In this document: positions 15,383 through 25,939 of the stretch, in pieces
Numbering within the stretch: the stretch's first letter is position 1
Layout of the letters: every line of letters begins with the position of its first letter
Source: Streptomyces lincolnensis
GTDB lineage: Bacteria > Actinomycetota > Actinomycetes > Streptomycetales > Streptomycetaceae
Assembly: GCF_021173675.1 (NCBI RefSeq)
Contig: NZ_JAIHON010000013.1
Coordinates: 62,001-126,000 of the forward strand
DNA length: 64,000 nucleotides
Direction of reading: 5' to 3'
Program-made: the position numbers and the translations under genes
Notes under the pieces: model-generated
Seen by the model: only the letters and a program-made list of their open reading frames with translations
Told to the model about the DNA's origin: nothing
The model's database searches: none

Positions 15383-16159
15383 TCAGGCGTAGAGCTCCCG
15401 CATGCGCACCGAGAGGCACGTCACACACCCTTCGAGCTTCTCGAACTCGCTGATGTCGACCAGGGTGGGCTCGAACCCGAGATCGGCGAGCAGCTCCGCC
15501 GTCTTCGGCGCGCTCGCCGACATCAGCAGCGCGGGGCCGCCGAGCAGCACCACGTGCGATCCGGTCTCCTCCGGCACCGACAGGAAGCGCGGGAACAGCG
15601 AGGGCTTGTCCACCTTGGGGATGTGTCCGATCACGGTCCCGTCGGGCAGCGCGGTGACCGAGGACTTCAGGTGCAGCACCTTGCTCACCGGTACGGCGAC
15701 GACCCGCGCCCCGAGCGGTTCGAAAGCGGCGCGCAGCTGCTGGACGCCGGCCGCGTTGGTGCGCCCGCCCCGCCCGACGTAGATCGTGTCGTCGATCTTC
15801 AGCACGTCTCCGCCGTCCAGCGTGCCCGGCTCCCAGATCCAGTTGACCGAGCAGCCCAGCCGCGCCACGGCCTCCTCGACCCCGACGGTCTCGTCCCGCC
15901 GGGACTCCGCGCCGGGCCGGGTGATCAGCGCGACGTTCTTGTACATGACGACCGTGTCCTCGACGAACACCGAGTCCGGGCAGTCGTCCTCCGGATCCAC
16001 CTCGACGGTCTCCCAGCCGTGCGCCCGCAGGGCCTCGACGTACGCGTCCCACTGTTCGAGGGCGAGGCCGAGGTCGACCTTCTCCCGCTCGATGTGCGTC
16101 ACCAGACCGTCGGCGAGGCGCGGGCTGGGGCGGCGGACGAGGGCCTTCTTGCTGGGCAC
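15383..16159 (-). CDS. ddaH: N(G),N(G)-dimethylarginine dimethylaminohydrolase
   Basis: A 258-residue member of the amidinotransferase superfamily that hydrolyses methylated arginines to citrulline and methylamines. The substrate-binding region is DDCPDSVFVED, the catalytic histidine lies in LHLKSSVTALP, and the nucleophilic cysteine is in the C-terminal EGCVTCLSVRM. I chose the GTG at 16159, which gives the start (M)PSKKALVRRPSPRLADG, because GGAG lies six bases upstream and the length equals that of the S. coelicolor enzyme as I recall it. A GTG at 16207 would add 16 residues. Confidence 0.9.
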   Translation of the reverse strand: MPSKKALVRRPSPRLADGLVTHIEREKVDLGLALEQWDAYVEALRAHGWETVEVDPEDDCPDSVFVEDTVVMYKNVALITRPGAESRRDETVGVEEAVARLGCSVNWIWEPGTLDGGDVLKIDDTIYVGRGGRTNAAGVQQLRAAFEPLGARVVAVPVSKVLHLKSSVTALPDGTVIGHIPKVDKPSLFPRFLSVPEETGSHVVLLGGPALLMSASAPKTAELLADLGFEPTLVDISEFEKLEGCVTCLSVRMRELYA

Positions 16160-16255
16160 GAGGAACTCCGGATCGGCGGGAAAAGGACCGGCGCCCGCGA
16201 GGGGCACCGGTCAGCCATCATGCAGCGCCGTCGGGCGAGGGCAAAACCCCCGTTG

Positions 16256-18571
<2,316 letters not shown>

Positions 18572-18581
18572 GCCTCCGACG

Positions 18582-20207
18582 CTAGGCGGGATACCCGACA
18601 GCCTCTGGCGTGATTTCCCTGAGTTCTCCCTCCTCCATCAGTAGCCAGCGGGTGATGCCGATCGACTCCAGGAACGGCAGGTCGTGACTGGCCACGATCA
18701 GTGCCCCCTCGTACGACTCCAGGGCCGTGGTCAGCTGCCGCACACTCGCCATGTCCAGGTTGTTCGTCGGCTCGTCCAGCATCAGCAGCTGCGGGGCCGG
18801 CTCCGCCAGCATCAGCGCGGCCAGCGTCGCCCGGAAGCGTTCACCGCCGGACAGCGTCGCCGCCGGCTGGTCGGCCCGGGCGCCCCGGAACAGGAAGCGG
18901 GCCAGCCGCGCCCGGACCCGGTTGTTGGTGGCGCCCGGTGCGAACCGGGCCACGTTCTCCGCGACGCTCAGTTCACCGTCCAGCACGTCCAGCCGCTGCG
19001 GCAGGAACCGCAGGGGCACATGCACCCGCGCCTCGCCGGAGACCGGTTCCAGCTCCCCGGCGATCGTGCGCAGCAGCGTGGTCTTGCCCGCGCCGTTGCG
19101 CCCGATCAGCGCGATCCGCTCCGGACCGCGCAGGTCGAGGCCGCCGGCCACGCGTGCGCCGTAGGCCATCTCCAGATCCAGGAGCATGAGGACCTCCCGG
19201 CCCAGCGGTACGGCCGTGTAGGGCAGGTCGACGCGGATCTCGTCGTCGTCCCGCACGGCCTCCACCGCCTCGTCGAGCCGCTCCCTGGCCTCGGTGAGCT
19301 TCTCCTCGTGCATGATCCGGTGCTTGCCCGCGGACACCTCCGCCGAGCGCTTCTTCAGCTTCATCACCGCCCGGGGTTCGCGCTTGGTGTCGTACATCTT
19401 CTGGGCGTACCGCCTGCGCCGGGCCAGCTTGACGTGGGCGTCGGTCAGTTCGCGCTTCTGCTTCTTCAGGTCGGCCTCCGCGACCCGCACCATCCGCTCG
19501 GCCGCCTCCTGCTCGGTGGCCAGCGCCTCCTCGTAGGCCGAGAAGTTGCCGCCGTACCAGGTGACCTCGCCCGAGCGCAGGTCGGCGATCTGGTCGACCA
19601 GGTCCAGGAGTTCACGGTCGTGGCTGACCACGACCAGGACCCCGGACCAGGACTCCACGGCCGCGTACAGCCGCCGACGCGCGTACAGGTCCAGGTTGTT
19701 GGTCGGCTCGTCGAGCAGCAGGACGTCCGGGCGGCGCAGCAGGAGTGCCGCGAGCCGCAGCAGCACCGACTCGCCGCCCGACACCTCGCCGATCGTGCGG
19801 TCCAACTCGATGTGCCCGAGCCCGAGTTCGCCGAGGGTGGCGAGGGCGCGCTCCTCCACGTCCCAGTCGTCGCCGACCGTCTCGAAGTGCTCCTCGCTCA
19901 CGTCACCGGCCTCGATGGCGTGCAGCGCGGCCCGCTTCGCGGCGATGTCGAGCGCCTCGTCCACCCGCAGACCGGTGTCCAGCGTGACGTTCTGCGGGAG
20001 GTGGCCGACCGGGCCGGCCACCCGGACGGTGCCGTCGACCGGGGCGAGTTCCCCGGCGATCAGCTTCAACAGGGTTGATTTTCCTGACCCGTTGACGCCG
20101 ACGAGCCCGGTCCTGCCGGGGCCGAAGGCGATGTCGAGGCCCTCGAAGACGGGGGTGCCGTCGGGCCACGCGTAGGCGAGGGAGGTGCAGGTGATGGACA
20201 CGGACAT
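18582..20207 (-). CDS. ABC-F family ATPase (antibiotic-resistance/ribosome-protection type)
   Basis: A 541-residue soluble protein with two ATP-binding cassettes and no membrane domain. Walker A motifs are GVNGSGKSTLLKL and GRNGAGKTTLLRT. Signatures are GEVSGGESVLLRLA and ATLSGGERFRATLA. Walker B/EPTNNLD motifs occur in both halves. A charged linker of about 80 residues (KQKRELTDAHVKLARRRRYA region) would reach into the ribosomal exit site. ABC-F proteins of this kind displace macrolide, lincosamide or pleuromutilin drugs. GGAGG upstream of the ATG at 20207 fixes the start. It is preceded by an attenuator-like leader and followed by the UvrA-like gene. Confidence 0.9.
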   Translation of the reverse strand: MSVSITCTSLAYAWPDGTPVFEGLDIAFGPGRTGLVGVNGSGKSTLLKLIAGELAPVDGTVRVAGPVGHLPQNVTLDTGLRVDEALDIAAKRAALHAIEAGDVSEEHFETVGDDWDVEERALATLGELGLGHIELDRTIGEVSGGESVLLRLAALLLRRPDVLLLDEPTNNLDLYARRRLYAAVESWSGVLVVVSHDRELLDLVDQIADLRSGEVTWYGGNFSAYEEALATEQEAAERMVRVAEADLKKQKRELTDAHVKLARRRRYAQKMYDTKREPRAVMKLKKRSAEVSAGKHRIMHEEKLTEARERLDEAVEAVRDDDEIRVDLPYTAVPLGREVLMLLDLEMAYGARVAGGLDLRGPERIALIGRNGAGKTTLLRTIAGELEPVSGEARVHVPLRFLPQRLDVLDGELSVAENVARFAPGATNNRVRARLARFLFRGARADQPAATLSGGERFRATLAALMLAEPAPQLLMLDEPTNNLDMASVRQLTTALESYEGALIVASHDLPFLESIGITRWLLMEEGELREITPEAVGYPA

Positions 20208-20449
20208 AAGGGCCTCCACGGTTGCTCGGGACGATCAGGGGCACACGTGTGTCGAGACACCGGGGCGACGGCCCGAGAACCTGAGAGGGAGGCCCGGGAA
20301 ACCCGGGGCATGAGAAAGGCCCTGCTCGTCGGGACGGCTCGAACGCCGAGGTCGCACGCTACGTACACACAGCTGTGGTGTGACGCGGTGTCTCAGGACC
20401 TCAGACGAGCAACGTCCTTCTCCAATCGACGGCAACAGGACCGTCACAC
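20208..20449 (-). promoter_or_regulatory. Leader with attenuation-type structure before the ABC-F gene
   Basis: About 235 nt separate the predicted transcription start (near 20443) from the ABC-F ATG. The leader holds a three-codon ORF (20401-20412). An 8-nt element complementary to that ORF (20323-20330 pairs with 20404-20411) follows, then a CCCGGG-AAA-CCCGGG hairpin. An exact 8-nt complement (20288-20295) to the RBS GGAGGCCC (20210-20217) comes last. This fits ribosome-mediated attenuation: stalling on the short ORF would refold the RNA and free the RBS. Confidence 0.6.
20401..20412 (-). CDS. Three-codon leader ORF (Met-Leu-Val)
   Basis: TTG CTC GTC TGA is preceded by GGAGAAGG at good spacing (20416-20423), a far better RBS than chance would give such a short ORF. 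Its coding bases are complementary to a downstream leader segment. It is likely a regulatory upstream ORF that senses ribosome-targeting antibiotics. Confidence 0.5.
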   Translation of the reverse strand: MLV

Positions 20450-20479
20450 ACGCTACGAGCGGCCCTTCCGGGCTGTCAA
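20450..20479 (-). promoter_or_regulatory. Promoter of the ABC-F/UvrA-like operon
   Basis: TTGACA (-35, 20474-20479) and TAGCGT (-10, 20450-20455) on the minus strand are separated by 18 bp. The -35 is a perfect consensus for the housekeeping sigma factor. Transcription would start near 20443. Confidence 0.7.
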
Positions 20480-20561
20480 CGGATTAACGTGAGGCCCGGC
20501 CTCACAGCTGATCTCCGGGCCCGAACCCGCGGCCCGGTCGCACCGTCCGAAGGAGGCCCCC

Positions 20562-21260
20562 GTGCCCAACGGCCCGCTCTCGCTCCCGGTCCGGCTCTAC
20601 CTGCTGGCCTGGGACAGCACGCGGTCGGAGGCCACCGGCGCTCCCCAGCCGCACCACCTCGTCCGGGCCGGCGCCCTCCTCGACCTGGCCCGGCGCGGTC
20701 TGCTCACCGACGACGACGGCATCGCCACGCCGGTCGACCTGGACGCCCGAGCCGGTGACGCCGTCCTGGACGGCCTCCTGGAGCTGGTCCGCGAGTCCCG
20801 GCCGCACGGATGGCGGACCTGGGTGACACTGCGGGCGCGGGTCACCCTGGACGCCGTACGGGAGCAGTTGACCGCGGACGGCTACCTGCGGGCGGAGAAG
20901 CACCGGGTGCTGGGGGTCTTCCCGACGGTGGAGTACACGCTCGACCGGGAGGCCGTGGTCGAGACCCTGCGGGAGGAGACCCGGCAGGTGCTCCGGGGGC
21001 CGCTGCCGGTCGCTGAGGTCTCCGAGCGGGACGCCGCCGTCGCCGTGCTCATGGACGCCCTCGAGCCGCGCACCGTGGCGCCCGACAAGGGCCGTGCCCC
21101 AGGCCACGGGCAGCGGGTGGACGAGCTGACGGACCGGGCCGCGGCGGCCGCTCCGGCGCTCGGGAAGGTCGTCCGGGAGGTGCGGGCGGCGCTGGCCGCG
21201 GCGGTGCCGTCGGTGCCGACGGCGTCTTCGTCCCCGGGGCCGTCGACCCGGGGGTGGTGA
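20562..21260 (+). CDS. GPP34 (GOLPH3-like) family protein
   Basis: A 232-residue soluble protein with the start LSLPVRLYLLAWD and helix-rich body (LVRAGALLDLARRGLLTDDDG) of the GPP34 family. Its eukaryotic members GOLPH3/Vps74 bind phosphoinositides on Golgi membranes. Streptomyces has many copies, of unknown function. AAGGAGG seven bases before the GTG start is an excellent RBS. The C-terminus (AAVPSVPTASSSPGPSTRGW) is low in complexity. Confidence 0.85.
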   Translation: MPNGPLSLPVRLYLLAWDSTRSEATGAPQPHHLVRAGALLDLARRGLLTDDDGIATPVDLDARAGDAVLDGLLELVRESRPHGWRTWVTLRARVTLDAVREQLTADGYLRAEKHRVLGVFPTVEYTLDREAVVETLREETRQVLRGPLPVAEVSERDAAVAVLMDALEPRTVAPDKGRAPGHGQRVDELTDRAAAAAPALGKVVREVRAALAAAVPSVPTASSSPGPSTRGW

Positions 21261-21453
21261 AGGCGCGCGTCGACGAGGTCGACGGTCGGTGGGGCGTCAT
21301 GGCCGGCCCAGGCGTACCCCGTCGCCGCGCACGCCCTGGCCCGCCGTGCCACGCGGGAGCTGCTGGGCACGGGGACGGACGAGGTGTCGGCGCGGGGGCC
21401 CGACTACGGCGCGCCGGGCGCGCCGCCGGGCCGGGCGACCTGTCGGCGGGGCG

Positions 21454-21870
21454 TCAGCAGGCGTCCCGCATCAGCTCGGCCAGATCGTGGTCCAGGTCGA
21501 GCTGGAGGTGTTCGAGACCGACCGGGACCAGCTCGTCGGTCGCGTCGAGGAACTGCTGGAGCTCGCCCGTGCGCACGTGCACGACGGCCGTCCCCTCGGG
21601 GGCGTGGAACTCCAGGACGGTGCGTTCGTACCCGTAGGGACGCACCCGCACGTCGCCGTGGCCCTCCGGGCCCTCCAGGCCGGCCGCGAGCAGCTCGCGG
21701 CTGAAGGTCCAGCAGACCTCGACGCCCTCCAGCGTGGCCGGGGCGGGGAAGGTCATGCGGACGGCGAACGGGTCGGTTCGGTCGTAGTGCAGCGTGGCGG
21801 GAATGCTCGGCATCCGCGGCGCGGCGGCGACGAGGCGGGCCTCGACTGGCTGCTCGATGACGATGGACAA
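21454..21870 (-). CDS. ssgD: SsgA-like sporulation/cell-division protein SsgD
   Basis: A 138-residue SALP family protein. Characteristic segments are PATLHYDRTDPFAVRMTFP, VCWTFSRELLAAGL, DVRVRPYG and VVHVRTGELQQFLDATDELVP. SALPs direct peptidoglycan and septum events during sporulation. SsgD has been linked to lateral cell-wall maintenance. The assignment to SsgD rests on length and remembered gene order. The start is a TTG (LSIVIEQPVEARLV) with GGGAG seven bases upstream. Confidence 0.88.
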   Translation of the reverse strand: MSIVIEQPVEARLVAAAPRMPSIPATLHYDRTDPFAVRMTFPAPATLEGVEVCWTFSRELLAAGLEGPEGHGDVRVRPYGYERTVLEFHAPEGTAVVHVRTGELQQFLDATDELVPVGLEHLQLDLDHDLAELMRDAC

Positions 21871-21968
21871 CGCCTTGCTCCCTTGTGACGGCGGGATGGA
21901 CTTCCGGGCACGAGGCCAGGCAATGGAAGAGACGCCGGAACGAGTCAATCCGTGCACCCGCAAATCGA

Positions 21969-21982
21969 GTGACCTCTGTCAC
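21969..21982. promoter_or_regulatory. Crp-like site upstream of ssgD
   Basis: GTGACCTCTGTCAC is a 14-bp inverted repeat (GTGAC / GTCAC). It matches the GTG-N6-GNCAC pattern I recall for Streptomyces Crp. It lies about 100 bp upstream of ssgD and 120 bp upstream of the divergent secreted protein gene. Confidence 0.35.
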
Positions 21983-22104
21983 CGTCTTCATTCACGGAAG
22001 TGGCCCAGCTCTCCTCCCGGGATGTGAAAGACGGGTGGGGCGACAGCGGCGGGGCGACGGGGTCCTCTGGACGGCGTCCGGGCCGTGGGCTAGCTTCGCC
22101 CGCC

Positions 22105-23223
22105 ATGAGGCGCTTGGGGAACACGCGACGCACGAGACGAACGAGACGTACGGCCCGGGCGGTTGCCGCCACGGCGGCCTGCGCGGCGGCACTGGCCGCC
22201 CTGACCGCCGCCCCGGCGCAGGCACGGCCGCAGACACCGCCGGGCCCGTCCCCGCACTGGGAGCTGAAGGACACCGCCCTCGCCGATGTCCGGTTCCGCG
22301 GGCTGGCGGCCGTCGACCGGCGGACCGCGTGGGTCGCCGGCACCCGGGGCACCGTGCTGCGCACCACGGACGGCGGGGCGAGCTGGCGGAACGTCTCGCC
22401 GCCGGGCGGGGCCGAACTCCAGTTCCGGGACGTCGAGGCGTTCGACGCGCGCCGGGCGGTGGTCCTGGCCATCGGCGAGGGCGAGGCGTCCCGCGTCTAC
22501 CGCACCGACGACGGCGGGCGGACCTGGACCGAGTCCTTCCGCAACACCGACGCCAAGGCGTTCTACGACTGCCTCACCTTCTTCGACGGCCGCCACGGCC
22601 TCGCGATGAGCGACCCGGTCGACGGAAAGTTCCGCATCCTGTCCACCGGCGACGGCGGACGCACCTGGAAGGTCCTGCCGAACACCGGGATGCCGCCCGC
22701 GCTGGAGGGCGAGGCGGGCTTCGCGGCGAGCGGCCAGTGCCTGGTCTCCTCGGGCCCCCGGGACGTCTGGCTGGCCACCGGCGGGGCCGCACGCGCGCGC
22801 GTGCTCCACTCCGCAGACCGCGGACTGACCTGGACGGTCTCCGACACCCCCGTCCCGGCGGGCGATCCGGCCCGCGGCGTCTTCGCCCTCGCCTTCCGCG
22901 ACCGCGCCCACGGCCTCGCCGTCGGGGGCGACTACCGCGCCGACCAGCCCTCCCCGCGGGCGGCCGCGCGCACCGGCGACGGCGGTGCCGACTGGCAGCC
23001 CGCCACCGGGCCGGTCCCCGCCTACCGCTCCGGCGTCGCCTGGCTCCCGCACAGCCGCACCACGGCCCTCGCGGTCGGCCCGACCGGCACGGACCTGACC
23101 ACGGACGCCGGCCGCACCTGGCGGACCGTCGACGAGGGCTCGTACGACACCGTGGACTGCACGCCCGACCTGAGCTGCTGGGCGGCGGGCGAACAGGGCC
23201 GGGTGGCACGCCTGGAGCGGTGA
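22105..23223 (+). CDS. Secreted BNR/YCF48-like propeller protein
   Basis: A 372-residue exported protein: a strongly basic N-terminus (RRLGNTRRTRRTRRTARA) precedes a signal peptide ending near APAQA. The rest contains repeated Asp-box-like motifs (TTDGGASWRN, TDDGGRTWTE, TGDGGRTWKV, TTDAGRTWRT) of sialidase/photosystem-assembly-type seven-bladed propellers. No sialidase catalytic arginine triad is evident, so an enzymatic role is unproven. There is no RBS. TAGCTT ends eight bases before the ATG, so the mRNA may be leaderless. Confidence 0.82.
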   Translation: MRRLGNTRRTRRTRRTARAVAATAACAAALAALTAAPAQARPQTPPGPSPHWELKDTALADVRFRGLAAVDRRTAWVAGTRGTVLRTTDGGASWRNVSPPGGAELQFRDVEAFDARRAVVLAIGEGEASRVYRTDDGGRTWTESFRNTDAKAFYDCLTFFDGRHGLAMSDPVDGKFRILSTGDGGRTWKVLPNTGMPPALEGEAGFAASGQCLVSSGPRDVWLATGGAARARVLHSADRGLTWTVSDTPVPAGDPARGVFALAFRDRAHGLAVGGDYRADQPSPRAAARTGDGGADWQPATGPVPAYRSGVAWLPHSRTTALAVGPTGTDLTTDAGRTWRTVDEGSYDTVDCTPDLSCWAAGEQGRVARLER

Positions 23224-23274
23224 CGTACCGGAATGTGGGTACCCGGTCGCCGTCTGCGAAAGGAGTGAGCGACC

Positions 23275-23604
23275 ATGCCCGCAGGTTCGAGCTCCAAGCG
23301 GGAGCGCCAGTACGAGCACATCAAGAAGAGCGCCCAGGACCGGGGCGAGAGCACCGGGCGCGCCAAGGAGATCGCGGCACGCACGGTCAACAAGGAACGC
23401 GCCCGGTCCGGCGAGTCCAAGACCGCCAGCCGCACCTCGACCCAGGACATGTCGTCCGGCAGGCGGGGCGGACAGCGCTCCGGCAAGGGCTCGCAGGGCC
23501 AGACGTACGACCAGCTCTACGAGGAGGCCAAGCGGCGGGGTGTGAAGGGCCGTTCGGACATGAACAAGAGCCAGCTCCAGCGCGCCCTGGGCGGCAAGAG
23601 CTGA
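23275..23604 (+). CDS. Small basic protein annotated elsewhere as plasmid stabilisation protein
   Basis: A 109-residue hydrophilic protein rich in Lys, Arg, Ser and Gln. The C-terminal TYDQLYEEAKRRGVKGRSDM resembles a Rho-N/SAP-like helical nucleic-acid-binding motif. The N-terminal half (RQYEHIKKSAQDRGESTGRAKE) is a predicted charged helix. Homologues are common in Streptomyces chromosomes, often named plasmid stabilisation protein without functional proof. AAAGGAGTGAG lies just before the ATG. Confidence 0.75.
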   Translation: MPAGSSSKRERQYEHIKKSAQDRGESTGRAKEIAARTVNKERARSGESKTASRTSTQDMSSGRRGGQRSGKGSQGQTYDQLYEEAKRRGVKGRSDMNKSQLQRALGGKS

Positions 23605-23667
23605 CGGGCCCCACGGCAGGAACATGATCGCGGGGGCCGGCCCGCGGGCCGTACGCTCGTCCCCATC

Positions 23668-24363
23668 ATGACGACCGTACGCATTCCCGCGGGCTGGCCC
23701 GCGACGGAGGAGCGGGCCCGCGCGGTCCAGGACGAACTGCGGGGCCTGGTGGTCCTCGACGAGCCCGGACCCCCGCCCGGTACCGGCCGTGTGACCGGCG
23801 TCGACGTGGCCTACGACGACGAACGGGACCTGGTCGCCGCCGCGGCCGTCGTGCTGGACGCGGCGAGCCTCACGGTCGTCGCCGAGGCCACCGCCGTCGG
23901 CCGGATCTCCTTCCCGTACGTCCCCGGCCTGCTCGCCTTCCGGGAACTCCCCACCGTCCTGGCAGCCCTGGAGGCCCTGCCCGGCCCGCCGGGCCTGGTC
24001 GTGTGCGACGGCTACGGCCTCGCCCACCCACGCCGCTTCGGCCTCGCCAGCCACCTCGGCGTCCTCACCGGCCTGCCCACCATCGGCGTCGCCAAGAACC
24101 CCTTCACCTTCGCCCACGACGATCCCGACGCCCCGCGCGGCAGCACCTCACCCCTGCTCGCCGGCACCGAGGAGGTCGGCCGCGCCCTGCGCACCCGGGA
24201 CGGCGTCAAACCCGTCTTCGTCTCGGTCGGCCACCGCGTGAGCCTCGACAACGCCTGCGCCCACACGCTCGCGCTCAGCCCCGCCCACCGGCTCCCGGAG
24301 ACGACCCGCAGGGCGGACGCGCTGTGCCGGCGGGCACTGCGCGAGGCGGCGGCCCAGGTCTGA
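23668..24363 (+). CDS. nfi: Endonuclease V (deoxyinosine 3' endonuclease)
   Basis: A 231-residue repair nuclease that cleaves near deoxyinosine in DNA. The metal-binding aspartate lies in VTGVDVAYDD, and the family motif VCDGYGLAHPRRFGLASH is intact. GVAKNPF follows, as in other family members. There is no RBS, and a TACGCT box lies ten bases before the ATG, so a very short or absent leader is possible. It belongs functionally with the ligase/polymerase pair at 2.7-4.9 kb but is not in an operon with them. Confidence 0.93.
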   Translation: MTTVRIPAGWPATEERARAVQDELRGLVVLDEPGPPPGTGRVTGVDVAYDDERDLVAAAAVVLDAASLTVVAEATAVGRISFPYVPGLLAFRELPTVLAALEALPGPPGLVVCDGYGLAHPRRFGLASHLGVLTGLPTIGVAKNPFTFAHDDPDAPRGSTSPLLAGTEEVGRALRTRDGVKPVFVSVGHRVSLDNACAHTLALSPAHRLPETTRRADALCRRALREAAAQV

Positions 24364-24471
24364 CGACCTCCGTGCCGGCCCGGTACGCCGTCGGTTCCCG
24401 GGCCGACTGAGTACGTCGTCTGAGTATCTGTACGGATGTGGCGCCCACGGCGTGATCGGCAGGCTGTGCCC

Positions 24472-24618
24472 ATGACTTCGCACCGTGCCCCCAAGCCCCT
24501 CGCCGACCCGAACCGCCCCGTCGAGCGTGCCGTGACCGCGGCGCTGATCGCCGCCACGCTGGCGGGACTCGGCTGGATCGTGGGGATGATCTACACCCTC
24601 GTGCAGTGGCCGCTGTAG
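24472..24618 (+). CDS. Small single-pass membrane protein
   Basis: A 48-residue protein with a hydrophilic N-terminus (MTSHRAPKPLADPNRPVERA) and one transmembrane helix (AALIAATLAGLGWIVGMIYT). Upstream in-frame starts at 24436 (ATG) and 24466 (GTG) are possible; none has a strong RBS. The function is unknown. It ends 24 bases before the convergent reductase gene. Confidence 0.55.
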   Translation: MTSHRAPKPLADPNRPVERAVTAALIAATLAGLGWIVGMIYTLVQWPL

Positions 24619-24642
24619 CACCGGGTCACGCGGGGGAGCGGG

Positions 24643-25833
24643 TCACCGCTCCGACGCCACCCGGAAGGTGATCCCCGCCCGGCGCAGCCGTTCGATCAGC
24701 GCGTCGCCCATCGCGATGGCCGTCGTGACCTGACCGGCGGTGGGCGGGAGGTCGTCGAGGGCGAGGGACAGCGCCGACTCGGCGAACATCTTCGCCGTAT
24801 CGCCGTAGCCGGGGTCGCCGCCCGCCACCTCGGTGCACACGCGCCGCCCGCCGCCCTCGCCGACGAAACGCACCCGGAACCAGCTCTTCGCCCGCTTCTC
24901 GGGCCCCGGCCCCTCGCCCGGCCGGAGCCGGCCGGACAACCAGCGCCGCGCGGGCGGCACCTGGGCGGCGGCGACGAGCGCGCCGACGGCCGCGACCCCG
25001 CCCACGGCGACCGGCAGATGCCGTACGGCCGCGTAGTGGCGGTAGCGGAAGTCCGGGCCGTAGCGCTCCAGGGCCCGCGCGGACCGGCGCACGATCTGGG
25101 CGTCGATCGTCGGCAGGGGCAGCGCCCAGGCGCCGACCTCCGGGGCGAAGCGCGGCGTGCCGGTCGGGGCGGTGGCCCGGCGCCCCACCAGGCGCGGTTC
25201 GTGGCGCCCGCGGTCCCGCGCGGCGGCCAGCATCTGCCGCCCGCGCGCGAACTGGCCCAGCGCCGAGGCGAACGTACCGCCGGAGAGCGTCGCGTCGGCC
25301 GTCACGAACCCGTCGATCCTGAGGGGCACCCCCTCCGGCAGGTGCCGGACCGTGAAGTACGCGCCCAGGTCGTGCGGCACCGAGTCGAAGCCGCACGCGT
25401 GCACCAGCCGGGCGCCGGTCTCCCGCGCGCGGGTGTCGTGGCGGATGTAGGTCAGGTCCACGAACTCCGGCTCTCCCGTGAGGTCGAGATAGTCCGTACC
25501 GGTGTCCGCGCACACGGCGACCAGGTCGTCCCCGTAGGCCACATAGGGCCCGACGGTCGTGGCCACCACGCGCGCGTGCTCGGCGAGAGCGCGCAGCGAG
25601 GCCGGGTCGGACACGTCGGCCGTCAGCACACCGATCTTCGAGTCGCCGGACGACTCGCGGGACAGCCGCTCCCGCAGCCGCTCCAGCTTCTCCCCGCTCC
25701 GGCCGGCGATCGCCCAGCGCAGTCCTTCGGGCGCGTGGGCGGCGAGGTACTCCGCGGTGAGCGTCCCGACGAAGCCGGTGGCCCCGAAGAGCACGATGTC
25801 GTACGGACGGTCCGCCCTGTTCGGCCTGTTCAT
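24643..25833 (-). CDS. Saccharopine-dehydrogenase-like / trans-acting enoyl reductase family protein
   Basis: A 396-residue Rossmann-fold protein. The dinucleotide-binding motif is DIVLFGATGFVGTLTAEYL at residues 12-30. The block TTVGPYVAYGDDLVAVCADTGTDYLDLTGE is typical of the saccharopine-dehydrogenase-like family. Mycobacterial relatives act as trans enoyl reductases in phenolic-lipid synthesis. A hydrophobic segment (LPVAVGGVAAVGALVAAAQVP) suggests membrane association. The substrate is unknown. GAGG before the ATG supports the start. Confidence 0.85.
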   Translation of the reverse strand: MNRPNRADRPYDIVLFGATGFVGTLTAEYLAAHAPEGLRWAIAGRSGEKLERLRERLSRESSGDSKIGVLTADVSDPASLRALAEHARVVATTVGPYVAYGDDLVAVCADTGTDYLDLTGEPEFVDLTYIRHDTRARETGARLVHACGFDSVPHDLGAYFTVRHLPEGVPLRIDGFVTADATLSGGTFASALGQFARGRQMLAAARDRGRHEPRLVGRRATAPTGTPRFAPEVGAWALPLPTIDAQIVRRSARALERYGPDFRYRHYAAVRHLPVAVGGVAAVGALVAAAQVPPARRWLSGRLRPGEGPGPEKRAKSWFRVRFVGEGGGRRVCTEVAGGDPGYGDTAKMFAESALSLALDDLPPTAGQVTTAIAMGDALIERLRRAGITFRVASER

Positions 25834-25939
25834 GACACCTCTGTATCTCTTCGCGTGTCTCTCGTCGCGCGAGCCGTTGTCGGTGGCCGAGGCTAGCGTG
25901 AGGGGTGCGGAGCCCGACGACGACCCCGGAGGTGACGTG

